This document shows, piece after piece, positions 47,491 through 58,954 of a DNA stretch of 64,000 nucleotides; the stretch's first letter is position 1, and the number at the start of each line of letters is the position of its first letter. The translations under genes and the position numbers were made by a program. The DNA is from Riptortus pedestris (lineage: Eukaryota > Arthropoda > Insecta > Hemiptera > Alydidae): the NCBI GenBank assembly GCA_019009955.1, contig CM032228.1:179637501-179701500 (forward strand), in the 5' to 3' direction. The notes beneath the pieces were generated by a model. The model was not told the origin of the DNA and made no database searches. It saw nothing but the letters and a program-made list of their open reading frames with translations.

Positions 47491-49429
47491 ACAAACTCAC
47501 AACTCACCTGCTTACATTAATTAATTCTAAATGTCTTGCATTACACAAGGTTTGTACAGTGAGCGTTTTAAGTAACCATCACCTTACTGTCCTTCTGTAG
47601 TGCCTTGATTGGCGTAGTCTCACTGTCAACACTCTCGGATCGGGCGTTGATTCAGTGCGTCTATGTGCTAGCATTATTATTTGTGCAGCGTCTCAGCTGA
47701 AGTTTTGCTCTTTCAGACCAGAAACAGACTTGGTTTACTCCACAGAAAAATGGTTTCGTCTTTTGCAAGAATTACAATCTTTACGATTAGCTGGATGTTC
47801 AGTCCAGTGAGCATTTTGAACTATTTTCTGTGAAGGCCGTTGCTTTGAAAAGGTATGAAATTCTTTTGTTACTCTATTATGGATTTTATCCGCGCGCTCA
47901 AGAACTTGCTCAGCTTGTTCTACCCCCGAAAATCATATTTTTTTGTTGATTATTGTCTTATTCTCTTTTATTGCCAGTCTATTTGTACCTACAAGCAAGA
48001 GTTATTTATGCCAACGAGCAGTTGATGAGGAAGTCGCTGTTCGAAGTGAAGACCCTCTCTGGAAAAGAACGGCTAGAGCCCGCAAAGCCCCTGTGTACTG
48101 AGTTATTGACTCTCCTTCTTGCCTGTGACGCCGGTTGTAAGCGACCCCGTCTCCCGGAATACTGTGACGAGTTTGTAGTAAGACAATAGAATCTCTCTAA
48201 TGGTAGTATTGTAGACGGCCCAAGCCGGGCGGAAATTGTCAACAAGGAGCATGAATGGTTTGGGACAATTACTGGAATGTAAAAGGGGCTTCACAAGTCA
48301 TCAGATCTAATATAGTTTAATGTAAGATAAATTTCGAGAATAATCCTCTCCTCTCTTCCTCCTCAGAATTAAAATTATCAAACCAAAATGTAAGAAAGCA
48401 GGAAAGTACGACTAAGCCGACTCGGAGAAACCTGCTAAAACAATTTAGAATATTGAAATTTTATATTTAGGAATCTTTAACATTTTGTTGTGCACCCCTC
48501 CTTTTGATTAAAATCGATCAATGGTAAGGGGAAGTATTTGAGAGGAGACAAAAGTACATATTTCTCATAGGCCTTAGGGATTCAAAATATTTAAGAAAAC
48601 CCTCTTTATTTCATAAAAAGAACTTAAATTATTGCAGAGATGCTGGGCAGTAAAGAAGCCTATTGAACAGGATCAATAAAAATACCTTTTCCTCTACAAG
48701 TGCATATATGTGTCCTCTGCAAGTGCCTGCTGACAAAAAGAAAACCTTAAGAAATCAAAATCATAGCATGGACAACAGTGTAGAAGACATCCACAAAATA
48801 CAATCACGTCTTGGATAAAAACAATAAAAATATAAAACCCCTTGAGTGTGCGTCATAAGGATAAAAGTTAAATACGCATAAAACTATCCTAAATTCAAAA
48901 ATAATTAATTACTAGACAAAAACTTAAATTTACTAAATCACAATGGGGTGAAATTCCATATGAATACTTCCAAAGGAGGAACAAGGGTGAAAAATCCAGT
49001 GTCCAATGATTAGAGAAGTGCAGCCAGCACCAAATCTGCCGAGCTACTGATGCTCAATCCCTGGAGAGACGCTAAGGCCCCGACACTGACATCCAATCTA
49101 TCCAGCTTTATATGCGAGCTGAAAATGCACAATTTGTGCCCCTCGCTATCTCAACATCGAGGTCAACTTCTCAGAACTATCACCCCCCCCCCAAAGTGAG
49201 TCATTTGACTCATGGCAGTGATTTGGGTAGGAAAGTACCCCACCCCTAACCCAGTAAAGTTGTCAGTAGAGACACTAAAACTAACAAACTTGTAATATAC
49301 ATAATGATCGAATTTCGACCACCTAGGCACAAACAACTCTCGCGAGTTCGGTGCCTATTTACAATAAAATAAATTAATAATCTACATAACAGGTCCAGAA
49401 ATCGATATAACTATAAATCGGGGTTGCAT
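47491..49429. other. Unrecognised, GC-richer in parts
   Basis: 48,000-48,300 and 49,020-49,260 are less AT-rich and probably belong to retroelements I cannot name. Frames of 78 and 79 codons overlap on opposite strands at 48.0-48.2 kb without motif. A C-run lies at 49,183-49,192, and GAGTCATTTGACTC (49,198-49,211) is a short palindrome. Confidence 0.35.
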
Positions 49430-49640
49430 GCTGATAAAACGAATTTCTCCTCAGAGATATTCATAAATATATCTTCGGCAAGTGGGCTAATAGCGGAGCC
49501 CATGATTAATCCCCACTTCATCTTGTCACATTTACCGACAAACTTGAAATAATTCTATTTGATAGAGATAATAACTTTGTAAACTCTATTCCCACCATAG
49601 GATTACAACTTAGTGCCTTAAAATACTTTTCAAAATCAAA
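49430..49640 (-). pseudogene. Penelope-like element reverse transcriptase fragment
   Basis: On the minus strand one frame reads NYFKFVGKCDKMKWGLIMGS, then AISPLAEDIFMN (49,455-49,550). This is the Penelope-family RT block that in active copies runs YFxFxGKxYxQxxGxxMGSPLSPVxAxIFM. The segment before it (EFTKLLSLSNR) is one base out of frame. The YADD box downstream is not seen. The fragment is dead and short. Confidence 0.65.
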
Positions 49641-49699
49641 CTTACATGGGGAGGGGAAACATCTAACATAATTATGATATTAAAAGAAGCCAAAATCCG

Positions 49700-50092
49700 G
49701 TTCTTCCCAAATTTTGAGGTGTATAATTTTGAGTAACACGGAATACGAAAATAGAGTTTATTTCCTTCGTATTGAGGAGTGGTGTTCTCAACTCAAACGG
49801 GACCCAATTGATGCTTGAGCCGATGCCGAGTTTAATTCCTTGATGGTGTACAAATCTGAACGATGTGGACCCCCCGCCCTCACGCGTTTGAGCTTCTATC
49901 CAAGCCATCAGAAAGAAGTGTTGGATGGAGTCGGGATCCAACAGTAGATAAAAGATGATGGAGAGTCAGGTAAATCAAGAACTGACAATGCCTGAGGAAA
50001 CTTAAGTCTTCCAGATCCATCAGAGGTCTACTATTTAGGACTCCTTCGATACTCACGTACGTAGTACAGCGCTCTTCGAAGATAGCGCCCAT
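49700..50092 (-). pseudogene. BEL/Pao-type integrase fragment
   Basis: The minus-strand frame 49,880-50,092 includes TYVSIEGVLNSRPL and LEDLSFLRHCQFLI. These correspond to the conserved (Q)IEAxLNSRPL and (D)LxxLTPxHFLIG blocks at the end of the integrase core of BEL/Pao retrotransposons. The catalytic glutamate of the IEA block is preserved as SIEG. After this the frame loses similarity. A second frame (49,672-49,941) overlaps but is unrecognised. No LTRs were identified. Confidence 0.6.
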
Positions 50093-50633
50093 TGTGAGTT
50101 CTGAAACTATCTTTATTGGCCAGGCATAAGAATATACAACTCCTGCCTTTCTGTGACTGGGTACTTTTATAATAAGTTGGTAAATATATATAACGCTATC
50201 TTGATTAAAAGTCTATATTCTGTTGATTTGGCTAAAAAGAGAGCCTTTGAAGAGGCAGTAGAATTGGCTTTCGTTTTTCTACAGGCAGTCTATCTCTAGT
50301 GTTTGTCACAAGCTGTGCCAAGTAATCCGTCACAAGTACTCTTCCAGACGACTATTGGAGGACGTTGTATGGAAATGTCTACTCCACCAGGGCCGTAAAA
50401 TGTTCGGTTTATCAGATCTTAACGAGAAAACTTGTGATGTTTTGATTTCACCGAGACGATCGCTTCGGATTCAAGGAGCGCGGAATCGTTGGTTGACCTA
50501 AGTGTGGACTAGAGGTTTGCGCGAAGGTGGCACTGACACCTACTGGCCCCAGTCCGTGTATCTTTGTTTAAATATAGTCGTTGTTGAAGGATCTAGTTAA
50601 AATAAGTGTTATGCTTATTGAATTAAATTGTAA
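50093..50633. other. Unrecognised, probably retroelement-derived
   Basis: 50,200-50,570 is less AT-rich and has short readable stretches (KRAFEEAVELAFVFLQ near 50,235) but no confident family. It lies between BEL/Pao and LINE fragments. Confidence 0.35.
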
Positions 50634-50804
50634 AGACAACAGACAATAGATAACAAACCTCGAGAACTGAAACATATACTTGGTGAATGGCCTTCTTCAA
50701 AATGGCTAATTAGAAGAGAAGAAGTAGTTTTAACGAGGTTAAGAATTGGCCATTTACGACTGATTCACACTTACTTAATGGAAAACACACTACTTGAAAA
50801 ATAA
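50634..50804 (+). pseudogene. LINE C-terminal fragment with TRLRIGH motif
   Basis: The frame reads RELKHILGEWPSSKW, then REEVVLTRLRIGHLRLIHTY and LMENT, and ends at TAA (50,802-50,804). The TRLRIGHTRLTHxYLM pattern follows RNase H in many Jockey/R1-type insect LINEs, so the identification is good although the piece is only about 56 codons. It is preceded by a stop (50,631) and followed by AT-rich DNA. Confidence 0.75.
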
Positions 50805-52663
50805 TAGCATTTCCAAAAAATTATAATGTAGGGCAATACTGAAAATATTTGAAGAAATGAGCATACTTACTTAAATAAAATAAAGTGATTATAGGAATTT
50901 AACTGATTCCTCGCTAAATCGCCCCAGTCGAGAAATACGATTATTGTAAGAATAAATAGAAGAACTAAACTGTTATCAATTGTCTTTATAGTTCTAATTG
51001 GTGTGCGTTTTACATCCTGTTCTCCGATTGCCAATATATGATTTAGGCAACCCAATTATTTTGATTTAAACAAGTTGGATTAACTAGGTTATATATACAC
51101 ATAATAAATAATTTCCTTTAGTTATAGCTTAAAAAATTAGTACCATTGACAGGCTCATCCACTACCTTTTCTTGGGAATATAATTTAAAATCTATTTTTA
51201 CTCTTTTCATTTTATGGCATAAATCTTATGAGAACGTAGGCGTTGAACCGCTGAAAAGCTTAAGGCAAGTTGCTGCAATACGATTTCCCCCTCCTTCGAA
51301 GGAAAGCACTCTAACTCCCTGAGGAGTTGTGGCTCTCTCTGCTTGCTTCTGTATAATCTTATTTGCTTGCTCTTTTTCTTCATCGAGTGCTTTATTTGGA
51401 TGCCCACTTTTACCAGTTTTTGCCCTTTAGCTTCTGTAAATAATGAAGAAAAACTAGTATCCTTTTTTGAAGTTGGGCTCTTCTTTAGCTGGTCAAAAAT
51501 CAATGTAATTCCAAAAAGAAACCTCGAAAAACTACAAAATGTATTGTGAAGATGATAAAAAAATATGTACCATATATTACATTATAATAGCAGTAACCTT
51601 TAAAGTCTTGCTCACAGTTAAATTTTATATAAAATAACAAATCAAAATAAATGTATATTAAAAACGATAAAACAATTACTTCTTGGGGATGGAATTTTTA
51701 CACATAACAACAAGTCTAAACTATTTAAAATTGTTCAGTTTCAAGAGCCACTTAACGCATTCGCGCTAACCCCACATAGAACAGCCGCATAGAAATGTAA
51801 ATGGTAGATATCTGAGAGATAAAAGATTCTGAAATTGTATCCTCTGTTTGAATTAATTCTCTTTTAGCTTCACCCAACTCACTCTTGATTCTTCGTATTC
51901 ATCCCGAATGCTTTTATCTGGACAGGAATTGGGGTCAACAGTATCCACCCGTAGTATCATATATTCGTATTTTTTTATTGCTCAAATATTAGGTCTTTTA
52001 TTCAATTTTTATTTAGTTAGGTGTGAGAGGTTATTTGTTCACAGTGTGAACTAGGCAAAATAATATTGATAACAAAACGATCAGTAGTAAATACTAGAAA
52101 CATAAACTAAAATTAAAATTCCTCGCTTAAAATGTTCACTTCACCGAAAACGAAAACAATAATAATTGATGGAACGAGCAAGCCTTCACTCACTAACACG
52201 AGCTTCGTTAATTCTCAGGATTGGAACTAAACACGCAACTAACATTTGCACATCACTTTTTACGGAAATTTCCCTGTACGACTTGTGAAAACTACAACTT
52301 TTCTCAATTACGAAGAAACAACGTGATACAAAAACAACGTGATTAAAAATTCTGCTAGAATGCACATTACTCCTACACAATTGCCTTCTCAGACCAGTAC
52401 TCACCCAGGCTGACCAGTATGTTTTTCAACAGTCATAAAAAAATCTGGATCACTGTGTTTTATTGATTTGTTGAAGGAAAAACACTGACTTTTAACAATT
52501 AATAATTAATTTAATAAATAACATAAAGCAATACTCGGCGGAATTAAAGGGGGGAGAATAATAAGGTAAGTACCTCATTTGTTTAGAGATATATTAAAAA
52601 ACCTCTTCCAGGGTTCTTCACAACCTCTTCGTTTCCTAGACAAATTAACTCGATGTAGAAAAA
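50805..52663. other. No gene recognised
   Basis: Frames of 62-98 codons on both strands (for example 51,207-51,503 minus) carry no domain. AT-rich. Confidence 0.45.
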
Positions 52664-53287
52664 GTCCGTCAGGCTGTCCAGACTTAGCAGATTCTCCACG
52701 CTCTGGAATATGATAAGCTTATGATCTCATTTCATCATATGTACTCTCTTTTTCCCGCACAAAGAAGCCTATATAAACATGAATTAAAGTGTTAGTTGAG
52801 CTTATAATTGTTTAGTAGTTAAGGTACTTGAAGTGAAAATCCGAGGAGTAAAAATGGGGGTTTACAAAAGGCTGAAATCAAAACATGTCAAACAACTCCG
52901 TTAATAGTGTGACACCCACAATATTTGCAAAGTTCTCCAGCGGTAAAAGGTCAATCAGAACAATATTTCCTATTTGAGCTTCGAATAATGTGGTTCGCGA
53001 TTACAGCTTATTGTTAATAATACATGAGTAGGATTAGAGAAGGGTAAAACTACAAAATGAAAATATCTCGGCTAATTTTCAAGGTAGAGGTAAATGTAAA
53101 TAACAATTTTGATCAAACTAAGTTTGCAACCGCTAAAGTGTTAATAAACATATATACTGATTATTATTATTTTATTTTTATTTTAACGGACCGCATTTTC
53201 GTCATATCCTGGATACGACCAATGGGCATTAAAAGAGAATCTTCAGAAATTCTCAATAACTGATTTCTTGTCATGGGAAATCTATTT
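52664..53287 (+). mobile_element. Family A copy A16, degenerate
   Basis: Left end GTCCGTCAGGCTGTCCAGAC with AGAAAAA before it; right end CTGATTTCTTGTCATGGGAA. Recognisable inner blocks are AGGCTGAAATCAAAACATG, GGATTAGAGAAGGG near 53,030, CAACCGCTAAAGTGTTAATA (53,128), and TTTTCGTCATATCCTGG. The (TA)n site is only about eight bases (53,152-53,160), so it has not expanded or has decayed. Confidence 0.7.
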
Positions 53288-54370
53288 AAAAAAAAAAAAA
53301 AAAAGTATTAATGAAGTTCCAAGTGGGCTGGAAAACGGTATTAAAAATGCTGGAGTGATGAAAACACCGCGAGAAATAATACTATTAAAGATTGTGATTT
53401 GACTTATATTCCAATATATTAGATTGGAATATGATAGGTAATATATTAGATTGGAATATGATTGATCATCATCCTATAATGCTGCATTAATGTATATTTA
53501 TAGCAGGTTTTATAAAAATCCTTGGTCCAATCTTTCAGGCTGTTTTTTGAAGTTTTTCTTTTATGCCATTGTCAGAGCAGTTTTCTTTCTACAACAGGAT
53601 ATACTTGGTGGGGGCCGACTTCCTCCCCTAATAGAATTCAGGGTCAGAACAATAGAGAACTTGCGTCTTAAGTCTTCCAAGACAAAGGAGGAGAAGGCTA
53701 TCTGATAACACAAGCTGCTATTCTTCAAATTCAAAATATTATTTTTTCTTTGATTCAACAAATATACAACGTATTATCTCTTAATATTCAAAGATATGTA
53801 TAGGCACTAAATCTTAAAAAATCTATCTATTATTCCTACACATATAATAACGATAAAATTCTTGCATCGCCCACTACAAATATCGTTTTAGAAGTATATA
53901 GAAACATATATTCCATGAATGGTCATGATGAAAAACAAATAAATCAACCCTAATAATCACAATAGATGTATTCAAAAAAAAAAAATCATTTATTAGGATG
54001 CATATATTTGGCATAAATATTTTTCAACTTTGAATAAATGTACACAAATACTAATTGAGACATAATTCACTTCTTTCTCTGCATTATCTACTAGTTTCAT
54101 ACCACGTCGTGTCAGACACATGAAGGTATGCGATTCACCCACCAGAAATTCAATCCTCATAAAATATCTAAGACTTACAACTTGGATTTAGAACCAAAAG
54201 TCAGTAACTATATATTATATACATAGTCCTATTTATATATAACTACTTCTTATGTGGCTAGTTGTGTTTTAGCAGCTATAATACCAGCAGAAAATAAAGC
54301 TGAAGAACTGGCGACATTGTACAACATAAAATAAAATAAAAACGAACTAACTACAAAGACATAGTGAATA
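53288..54370. other. No gene recognised
   Basis: A poly-A run (53,288-53,304) follows the family A end. At 53,410-53,465 the block AATATATTAGATTGGAATATG occurs twice in tandem. The remainder is AT-rich. Confidence 0.45.
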
Positions 54371-55005
54371 TTATAATAGATAAATATATTGACTGCTCAC
54401 TATGGCTTCACCCAACACTATTTGCAAAAGTAACATCACATTTGCGTGTTTGCCGAACGAACCCTGGACTGAAAACATAATGACATCCCACTTATTTACT
54501 GGCGGAAGGAAAACTGACAACAATACACCTGGACAAGAATTAATTGTTGAGTCTACAAGTGAACATATTCTAAAATACAAATACATACTTGATGCTAGAT
54601 GCTCTAATAGTTAAGCTGATAAATATGCTGTTTTAAAAGCTACTGAATATATTATAATATCATCATATAACCTATACAAAAATACATGCATACACACTGA
54701 TAACACGACTCTCATTTACACTACCGTAACCCTACTAAACACGACCCACATACAGAAAACATTAGACAAAATATTTTGGAAATTATAAATTTAAATCTAC
54801 GCATACAAATAGACTGTATAAAAGCCCATTCAGGAAATATCAGAAGCGAACAAGCTGACGCATTAGCAAAGGAAGTAGCTCCCTATACAACACTAATCCT
54901 AGAATTGTCACTCGAACCATTCTCATACATTAAACAAGACTTACGTACCGACACAATACATAAATGATGGGACACAGAATGGACGACATGTAACAAATCT
55001 TACAG
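54371..55005 (+). pseudogene. LINE RNase H pseudogene, copy 2
   Basis: In order: KYKYILDARCSNS-stop-ADKYAVLKA (54,577-54,640), equivalent to the CSNxQAExLAILKA block with its glutamate changed to lysine; CIHTDNTTLIY (from about 54,688), equivalent to the HTDSxxxL block; and IDCIKAHSGNIRSEQADALA with KE (54,810-54,875), equivalent to WVKAHxGxxGNExADxLAK. A stop at 54,614 and another near 54,786 break the frame. Together these cover most of an RNase H from the same kind of non-LTR retrotransposon as at 45 kb, but older. Confidence 0.75.
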
Positions 55006-56151
55006 CTTACACTAATATATACCAAATATAACTCGCTGCAACTGCAACACAATAAGAACACATTATATAACATGCTATCTACTATTATGAATATAAATTT
55101 TTCTTTCTAGTCATACAGAAAGGTATTTTTAATGATGGTTATTATGTACATAAAGGAGCTGGTTTGAAGTGCAGAACAGTAGTCATGATAATCAAATATA
55201 TGGTCCATGACGTTTAGAAAAGAGATACATACACACGAGAAAGGAAATATAAAAATATTGTGGATAGTGAAGCCATACATAACAAATAGTTTTATTATTA
55301 ACATATCCCGAGCAATGCCGGTTATTTTAATTAGTACTTGATATTATATATCACACATTTTAAAAATTTTCATTTTCACAGTTTATGTACTTTAGTAGGC
55401 GAATGTGTGAATCATTAAAACAAAACAAAGTTTTCCTGGAGATAAGTATTATTTTATTACCAGTAATTAATTTCTGTTGAATTCATATTCCTCTCTGTTA
55501 GTTTATAAAACAAATTGCTTAGGATTAAATCAGGCCTTCAGTCTTTATTTGGAAATTTATCATTGTTATGCCATATAAATTTGTCTCATCACTTATTTTC
55601 CAGCTCTAAGCTTTATTTATAAAATGGATTACCACCAAACAAAAAAGTACCACAGACAATCCTGACTTGACTACGAGAATAATTCTTCTTAATCTAAGCT
55701 GCAGGCTTTTATCAGAAGCCTTTTGAAGTTGAGCCAAAACGTCTCTTTATTTAAGAATATAAATTTAACTTAATGCTCTTTTACAATTATTGTTGCTTAT
55801 ATCAATATTCTTAATTGTATCAAGTAAAATATAATTTTGATTGAAAACATTACAGAAAGATTTAAAATATACGAATCACAAATTTTGGGGTAGAACTTTA
55901 GATCATTTTATTTCTATTAATTAATACAGTCTCCTCAATGAAAAGGAAAGAAATTAAACCATTAGTTAATTTGACAAAGCAAGATTGCAGCACAAGCCCA
56001 TCGATTGGCAGCGACATTAGATATCTGACAAAATAATTAATACTGTAGCTTCTCAGACAGCAAAAAACTGACCAACGATTTTCAAATCGGAAGGAAAACA
56101 AACGAAAATTCATTTAAAAAATTGTAAATAATGGTAATGGTGAGGAAAACC
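55006..56151. other. No gene recognised
   Basis: AT-rich. Minus-strand frames at 55,107-55,304 and 55,898-56,113 have no motif. Confidence 0.5.
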
Positions 56152-56610
56152 TAAGTAATAGTCTGGATTTGGGCTGGCTGGTGGAGGTCCATCATCAACG
56201 ACATCAACCATATGCTCCCAAGAATTAAGGATGCGGTCGATACACTGGATAGGTTTGGTGTGTATCGGGTTGCTTGCCTGACTTGCGGAAGCTCATATGT
56301 GGGGAAGCTAAGGAGCAGAATAAAAGAGCACCTTTCCACCAAGACATCGGAGGTACGTAAACATATGATAAATGAAGGCCATGAAGCAAATGCAGTTGAG
56401 TTCGAGGTGCTCGACCACCTTAGCAAAGGGAAGAAAATGGATCTGGTAGAACAGTTATGGATCAGGATGGACATGCTGGAGGATAAGAATATTAATATTA
56501 GGGGTGAGGGTGGCGTGCTTAGGCATGTTCCGTCCTCTGCAGTAGCTGCCCTGGCCCGAGTAGGCTCCCAGTCTCGCCGGAGATGTCGGCTCAATAGCGA
56601 CCAACTCTAG
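56152..56610 (+). pseudogene. Penelope-like element GIY-YIG endonuclease, 3' fragment
   Basis: The open frame runs from just after a stop at about 56,148 to 56,610. Counting from the ATG at 56,212, the domain shows GVY (residues 16-18), CLTCGSSYVG (22-31, with the YVG half of the GIY-YIG pair), and LRSRIKEH (33-40, with the conserved arginine and a histidine). VRKHMINEGHE and a glutamate near residue 83 follow. The CxxC and later histidines match the zinc-binding insertion typical of Penelope endonucleases. In life this domain nicks the target DNA for reverse transcription. The RT part is missing, so the element is 5'-truncated and the ATG is not a true start. No stop or frameshift is seen inside the domain. 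Confidence 0.85.
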
Positions 56611-56827
56611 GTCAGTTCATCTCCATCTCCTAGTTATTTTGTTATTTGTTTCTTTTAATATTTATTTTGTAACGTTTTAGTCATAAGTGTAGCATTGCAT
56701 TTTATATATTTGTTCGTTTTTAATTTATTTTATATTTGACTACCTTTGTTGACTTTTACTTTTATTTATTAATTTATTCATATATATTACAATTAAAAAT
56801 AAAGTTTTTGAAAGTATAAATGTTGTG

Positions 56828-56872
56828 TCACAGATCACTGAAGATGGGACGGTTAGCCCCGAAAGTCTGTAA
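56828..56872 (+). other. Hairpin with hammerhead-like core after the Penelope ORF
   Basis: ACAGATCACTGAAGATGGG is followed by a loop and CCCCGAAAGTCTGT. The outer ACAGA pairs with TCTGT and the inner GGG with CCC, while CTGAAGA and CGAAA sit where a hammerhead core would place CTGANGA and GAAA. Penelope-like elements are known to carry hammerhead ribozymes in their terminal repeats. Here the stems are short and a cleavage site was not identified. Confidence 0.4.
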
Positions 56873-56899
56873 TAAAAGAAGTAATAAGAGTGAAGGTGT

Positions 56900-57158
56900 T
56901 TGACCTTTTTGATCCGCCCGTTTCTAAGTAATAGTAATTAATTATAGATTAGTGAAAAAAATGTTAGGCATAGACAGAAAGAATCCTCGTGGTTTCTAGC
57001 AGTTCAGTTAAATTGTAGATGGCAGACTCCAGTGAAGTTTTCCTACAGTTCATTTAGCCTAATCCTCTTTCTACTTTCTCCTTGAGAACAATTCACATTT
57101 TTCAAGGATCATTTTTTGACTTCCATTCTTTCAACATGTCCCATCCCCAACATTTTTT
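56900..57158. other. No feature recognised
   Basis: Downstream of the Penelope fragment. AT-rich, ending at direct repeat P. Confidence 0.45.
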
Positions 57159-57253
57159 TTAGATGATAGGAGGCTTGTCATGCAATTCCATTAGTTTAGC
57201 TATACTTCTGATGAGGAACCTATGATGTAAGTACGAAACGTAAGCTCCTCCAA
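57159..57253 (+). repeat. Direct repeat P, copy 1, with hammerhead-like core
   Basis: TTTAGATGATAGGAGGCTTG and the following 75 bases recur at 58,149-58,241 with few changes. The block includes CTGATGAGG and, 14 bases on, CGAAACGTAAGCTCC. The flanking GGAGGCTT can pair with AAGCTCC. The first helix after CTGATGA is poorly complementary, so it is not a convincing active ribozyme. Confidence 0.8.
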
Positions 57254-57287
57254 ATAGACCAAAAAACAATTAATAATGTAAATAATC

Positions 57288-57440
57288 TTAAAAATATATA
57301 TAATAGATTTATTGTTATAAAAAAAAAAAAATTAAATTAGTAAAATAAAAATATATAATATATTTATTGTTATAAATAAAAAAAAATAGTAATATTAAAA
57401 TAAATAAAAATATATAATATATTTATTGTCATAAAATTAA
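57288..57440. repeat. A-rich tandem repeat, ~59-bp period, three units
   Basis: AATATATAATATATTTATTG (first unit TATATATAATAGATTTATTG) recurs at about 57,289, 57,348 and 57,407, each followed by an A-run. Beyond the third unit the A-runs continue to about 57,540. Confidence 0.75.
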
Positions 57441-57669
57441 AAAAAAAAAAAAAAATATTTAGTAAAAAAAAAAATAAAAAAAAATAAAAAATGAAAATAA
57501 ACTAAAAATAAAAAAAAATGAATAAATAAAAAAAAATAATATAAATTATAATTTTTTTTTTCTCTCTGGGGGGCATATGTAACGGTCGAGCTTTAGAGCC
57601 ACTCCTCTGTCTCTATATCTATGAGATCAGAGTGATTAGTACTAGGCTTTAAAAGAGGTAGCAGCACCT

Positions 57670-58146
57670 GTTAAGAGAAATCAGCTATTGAGGTCGTACT
57701 CATGTCGCGATTTTCGAAAACTTTCCTCAAATGTCCATCGATCCTACCCAGGAGATGACGAAAATGAGGTCCGTTCAAAACTATATATATATTATATATC
57801 TGTTAACACTCTAGCGGTCGCAATTTTTGTTTAATCGTCACGTTTTATGTAAAAAGGAAGATCAAGTTCGTTAACGGCTGAAATCGGACCAGAGGGAGGG
57901 GGGGGGTTTAGAGGGGGGAGTTTCGAAAATTCAAAATATCTCCGTTATTATGCATCGGATCGAAAAATTGTATAGAACCACTCTTATTGCTAATTAAACC
58001 TACTATAAATATTGTTATATACATTTATTCTCTATCTTGAATATTAACCGAGATATTTGCATTTTTATGAAGTCTGTGATCGGGTATAGTTCGGATTAGG
58101 TCGGCCATTTTCGTAACTTCTCGGCTCAGGTGGAAGCTTCTTCTAT
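57670..58146 (-). mobile_element. Family A copy A17, truncated, with 90-bp module
   Basis: From GTTAAGAGAAATCAGCTATT it follows the reference: GGAGATGACGAAAATGAGG at 57,752, a short TA (57,781-57,800), GCGGTCGCAATTTTTG, a G-run at 57,898-57,906, then TAACCGAGATATTTGCATTT. It then carries the module TGTGATCGGGTATAGTTCGG to GGCTCAGGTGGAAGCTTCTT (58,066-58,143), also present in A9 and A10. It stops there, fused to direct repeat P, without the GTCCGTC end. Confidence 0.8.
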
Positions 58147-58148
58147 TT

Positions 58149-58241
58149 TTTAGATGATAGGAGGCTTGTCATACAATTCCATTAGTTTAGCGTTACTTCT
58201 CATGAGGAACCTATGATGTAAGCACGAAACGTAAGCTCCTT
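58149..58241 (+). repeat. Direct repeat P, copy 2
   Basis: Near-identical to 57,159-57,253. The core reads CTCATGAGG instead of CTGATGAGG, which would inactivate a hammerhead. Confidence 0.8.
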
Positions 58242-58489
58242 CAAACAGACTTAATAATGTGCCTCTCTAGTAAAAAAAAAAAACCGTTACACACAACATA
58301 CAAATGGTACACTGGACAAGCACCTTACCAAACATGGACATATCACCAGTTATTTCCATATTCTCCTAGGCGGATTCAAAATTTTACAATAGACGCATCA
58401 TTGGGGAAAAAATAGAGAACAGTCCAACCTCACAACAAGTGTGCAGTGGCTAAAGTAGATCAGTATTGACCGAAAAAGCTAATAGACTT

Positions 58490-58905
58490 TTTAATTACGC
58501 TGACCGAATATGGTGCAGGATCTGTTCCGACAGGTAGCTCCAATAATTACCAGTTAAAATTGATGGCTGTATCTAGGTCCGTCCTTATACAGCTGAGCTA
58601 CAAGCCATCCTATTTGCGTTTTTTTAGTACAAACAAATAGTACAGCTACGTTCGACCCACTACATACATTAAAATCCATTACTTGGCTAATGAGCTATCT
58701 GCCAACATTTTTGAACAATTAAACAGATTTACGAACTGTAACAATACATACATATTTCTCTTATGGTTTCCTGTACACACAGGTATTAAAGGAAGTAAAA
58801 AAAAATTAAAAACTACATCAGACATTGACATAAACTCTACAGACCTTCAAGACGTAAAATCGGAAAGCACTAAGCCACTACAAATGCAGTGGCAGCAATC
58901 TTAGG
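58490..58905 (+). pseudogene. LINE RNase H pseudogene, copy 3
   Basis: In shifted frames, YTAELQAILFAFF-like residues near 58,597-58,630 (read from GAGCTACAAGCCATCC) match the glutamate block of RNase H. In the frame starting 58,683, FLLWFPVHTGIKGSKKKLK (near 58,758-58,815) matches the FxWVPSHVGIxGNExAD block, with the final aspartate lost. The first aspartate block cannot be placed. The gene is dead. Repeat D follows about 50 bases downstream and may be its 3' noncoding end. Confidence 0.6.
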
Positions 58906-58954
58906 ACAACACACATGACGGCAAACTAAGACAAATTAAACATATACCTTTATA

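Larger units (their letters stand above)
57578..58291. mobile_element. Possible solo LTR, TGTAACGGT ... ACCGTTACA
   Basis: A perfect 9-base inverted terminal repeat, with TG...CA ends, spans 714 bp. The segment 57,587-57,670 is GC-richer and unlike family A. The rest is filled by family A copy A17 and direct repeat P. Matching 4-6 base target duplications were not seen next to the ends (GCATA versus CACAA), so the boundary pair could be chance. Confidence 0.35.

Noticed and set aside
47953..48294. Overlapping 63-79 codon frames on both strands in a GC-richer block
   Set aside because: No conserved motif; probably retroelement noncoding or decayed coding sequence that I cannot assign.
51207..51503. 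98-codon minus-strand frame, basic composition
   Set aside because: No motif, and low complexity in Lys and Ser is expected by chance in such DNA.
56151..56594. 147-codon minus-strand frame
   Set aside because: It is the antisense shadow of the Penelope GIY-YIG endonuclease on the plus strand.
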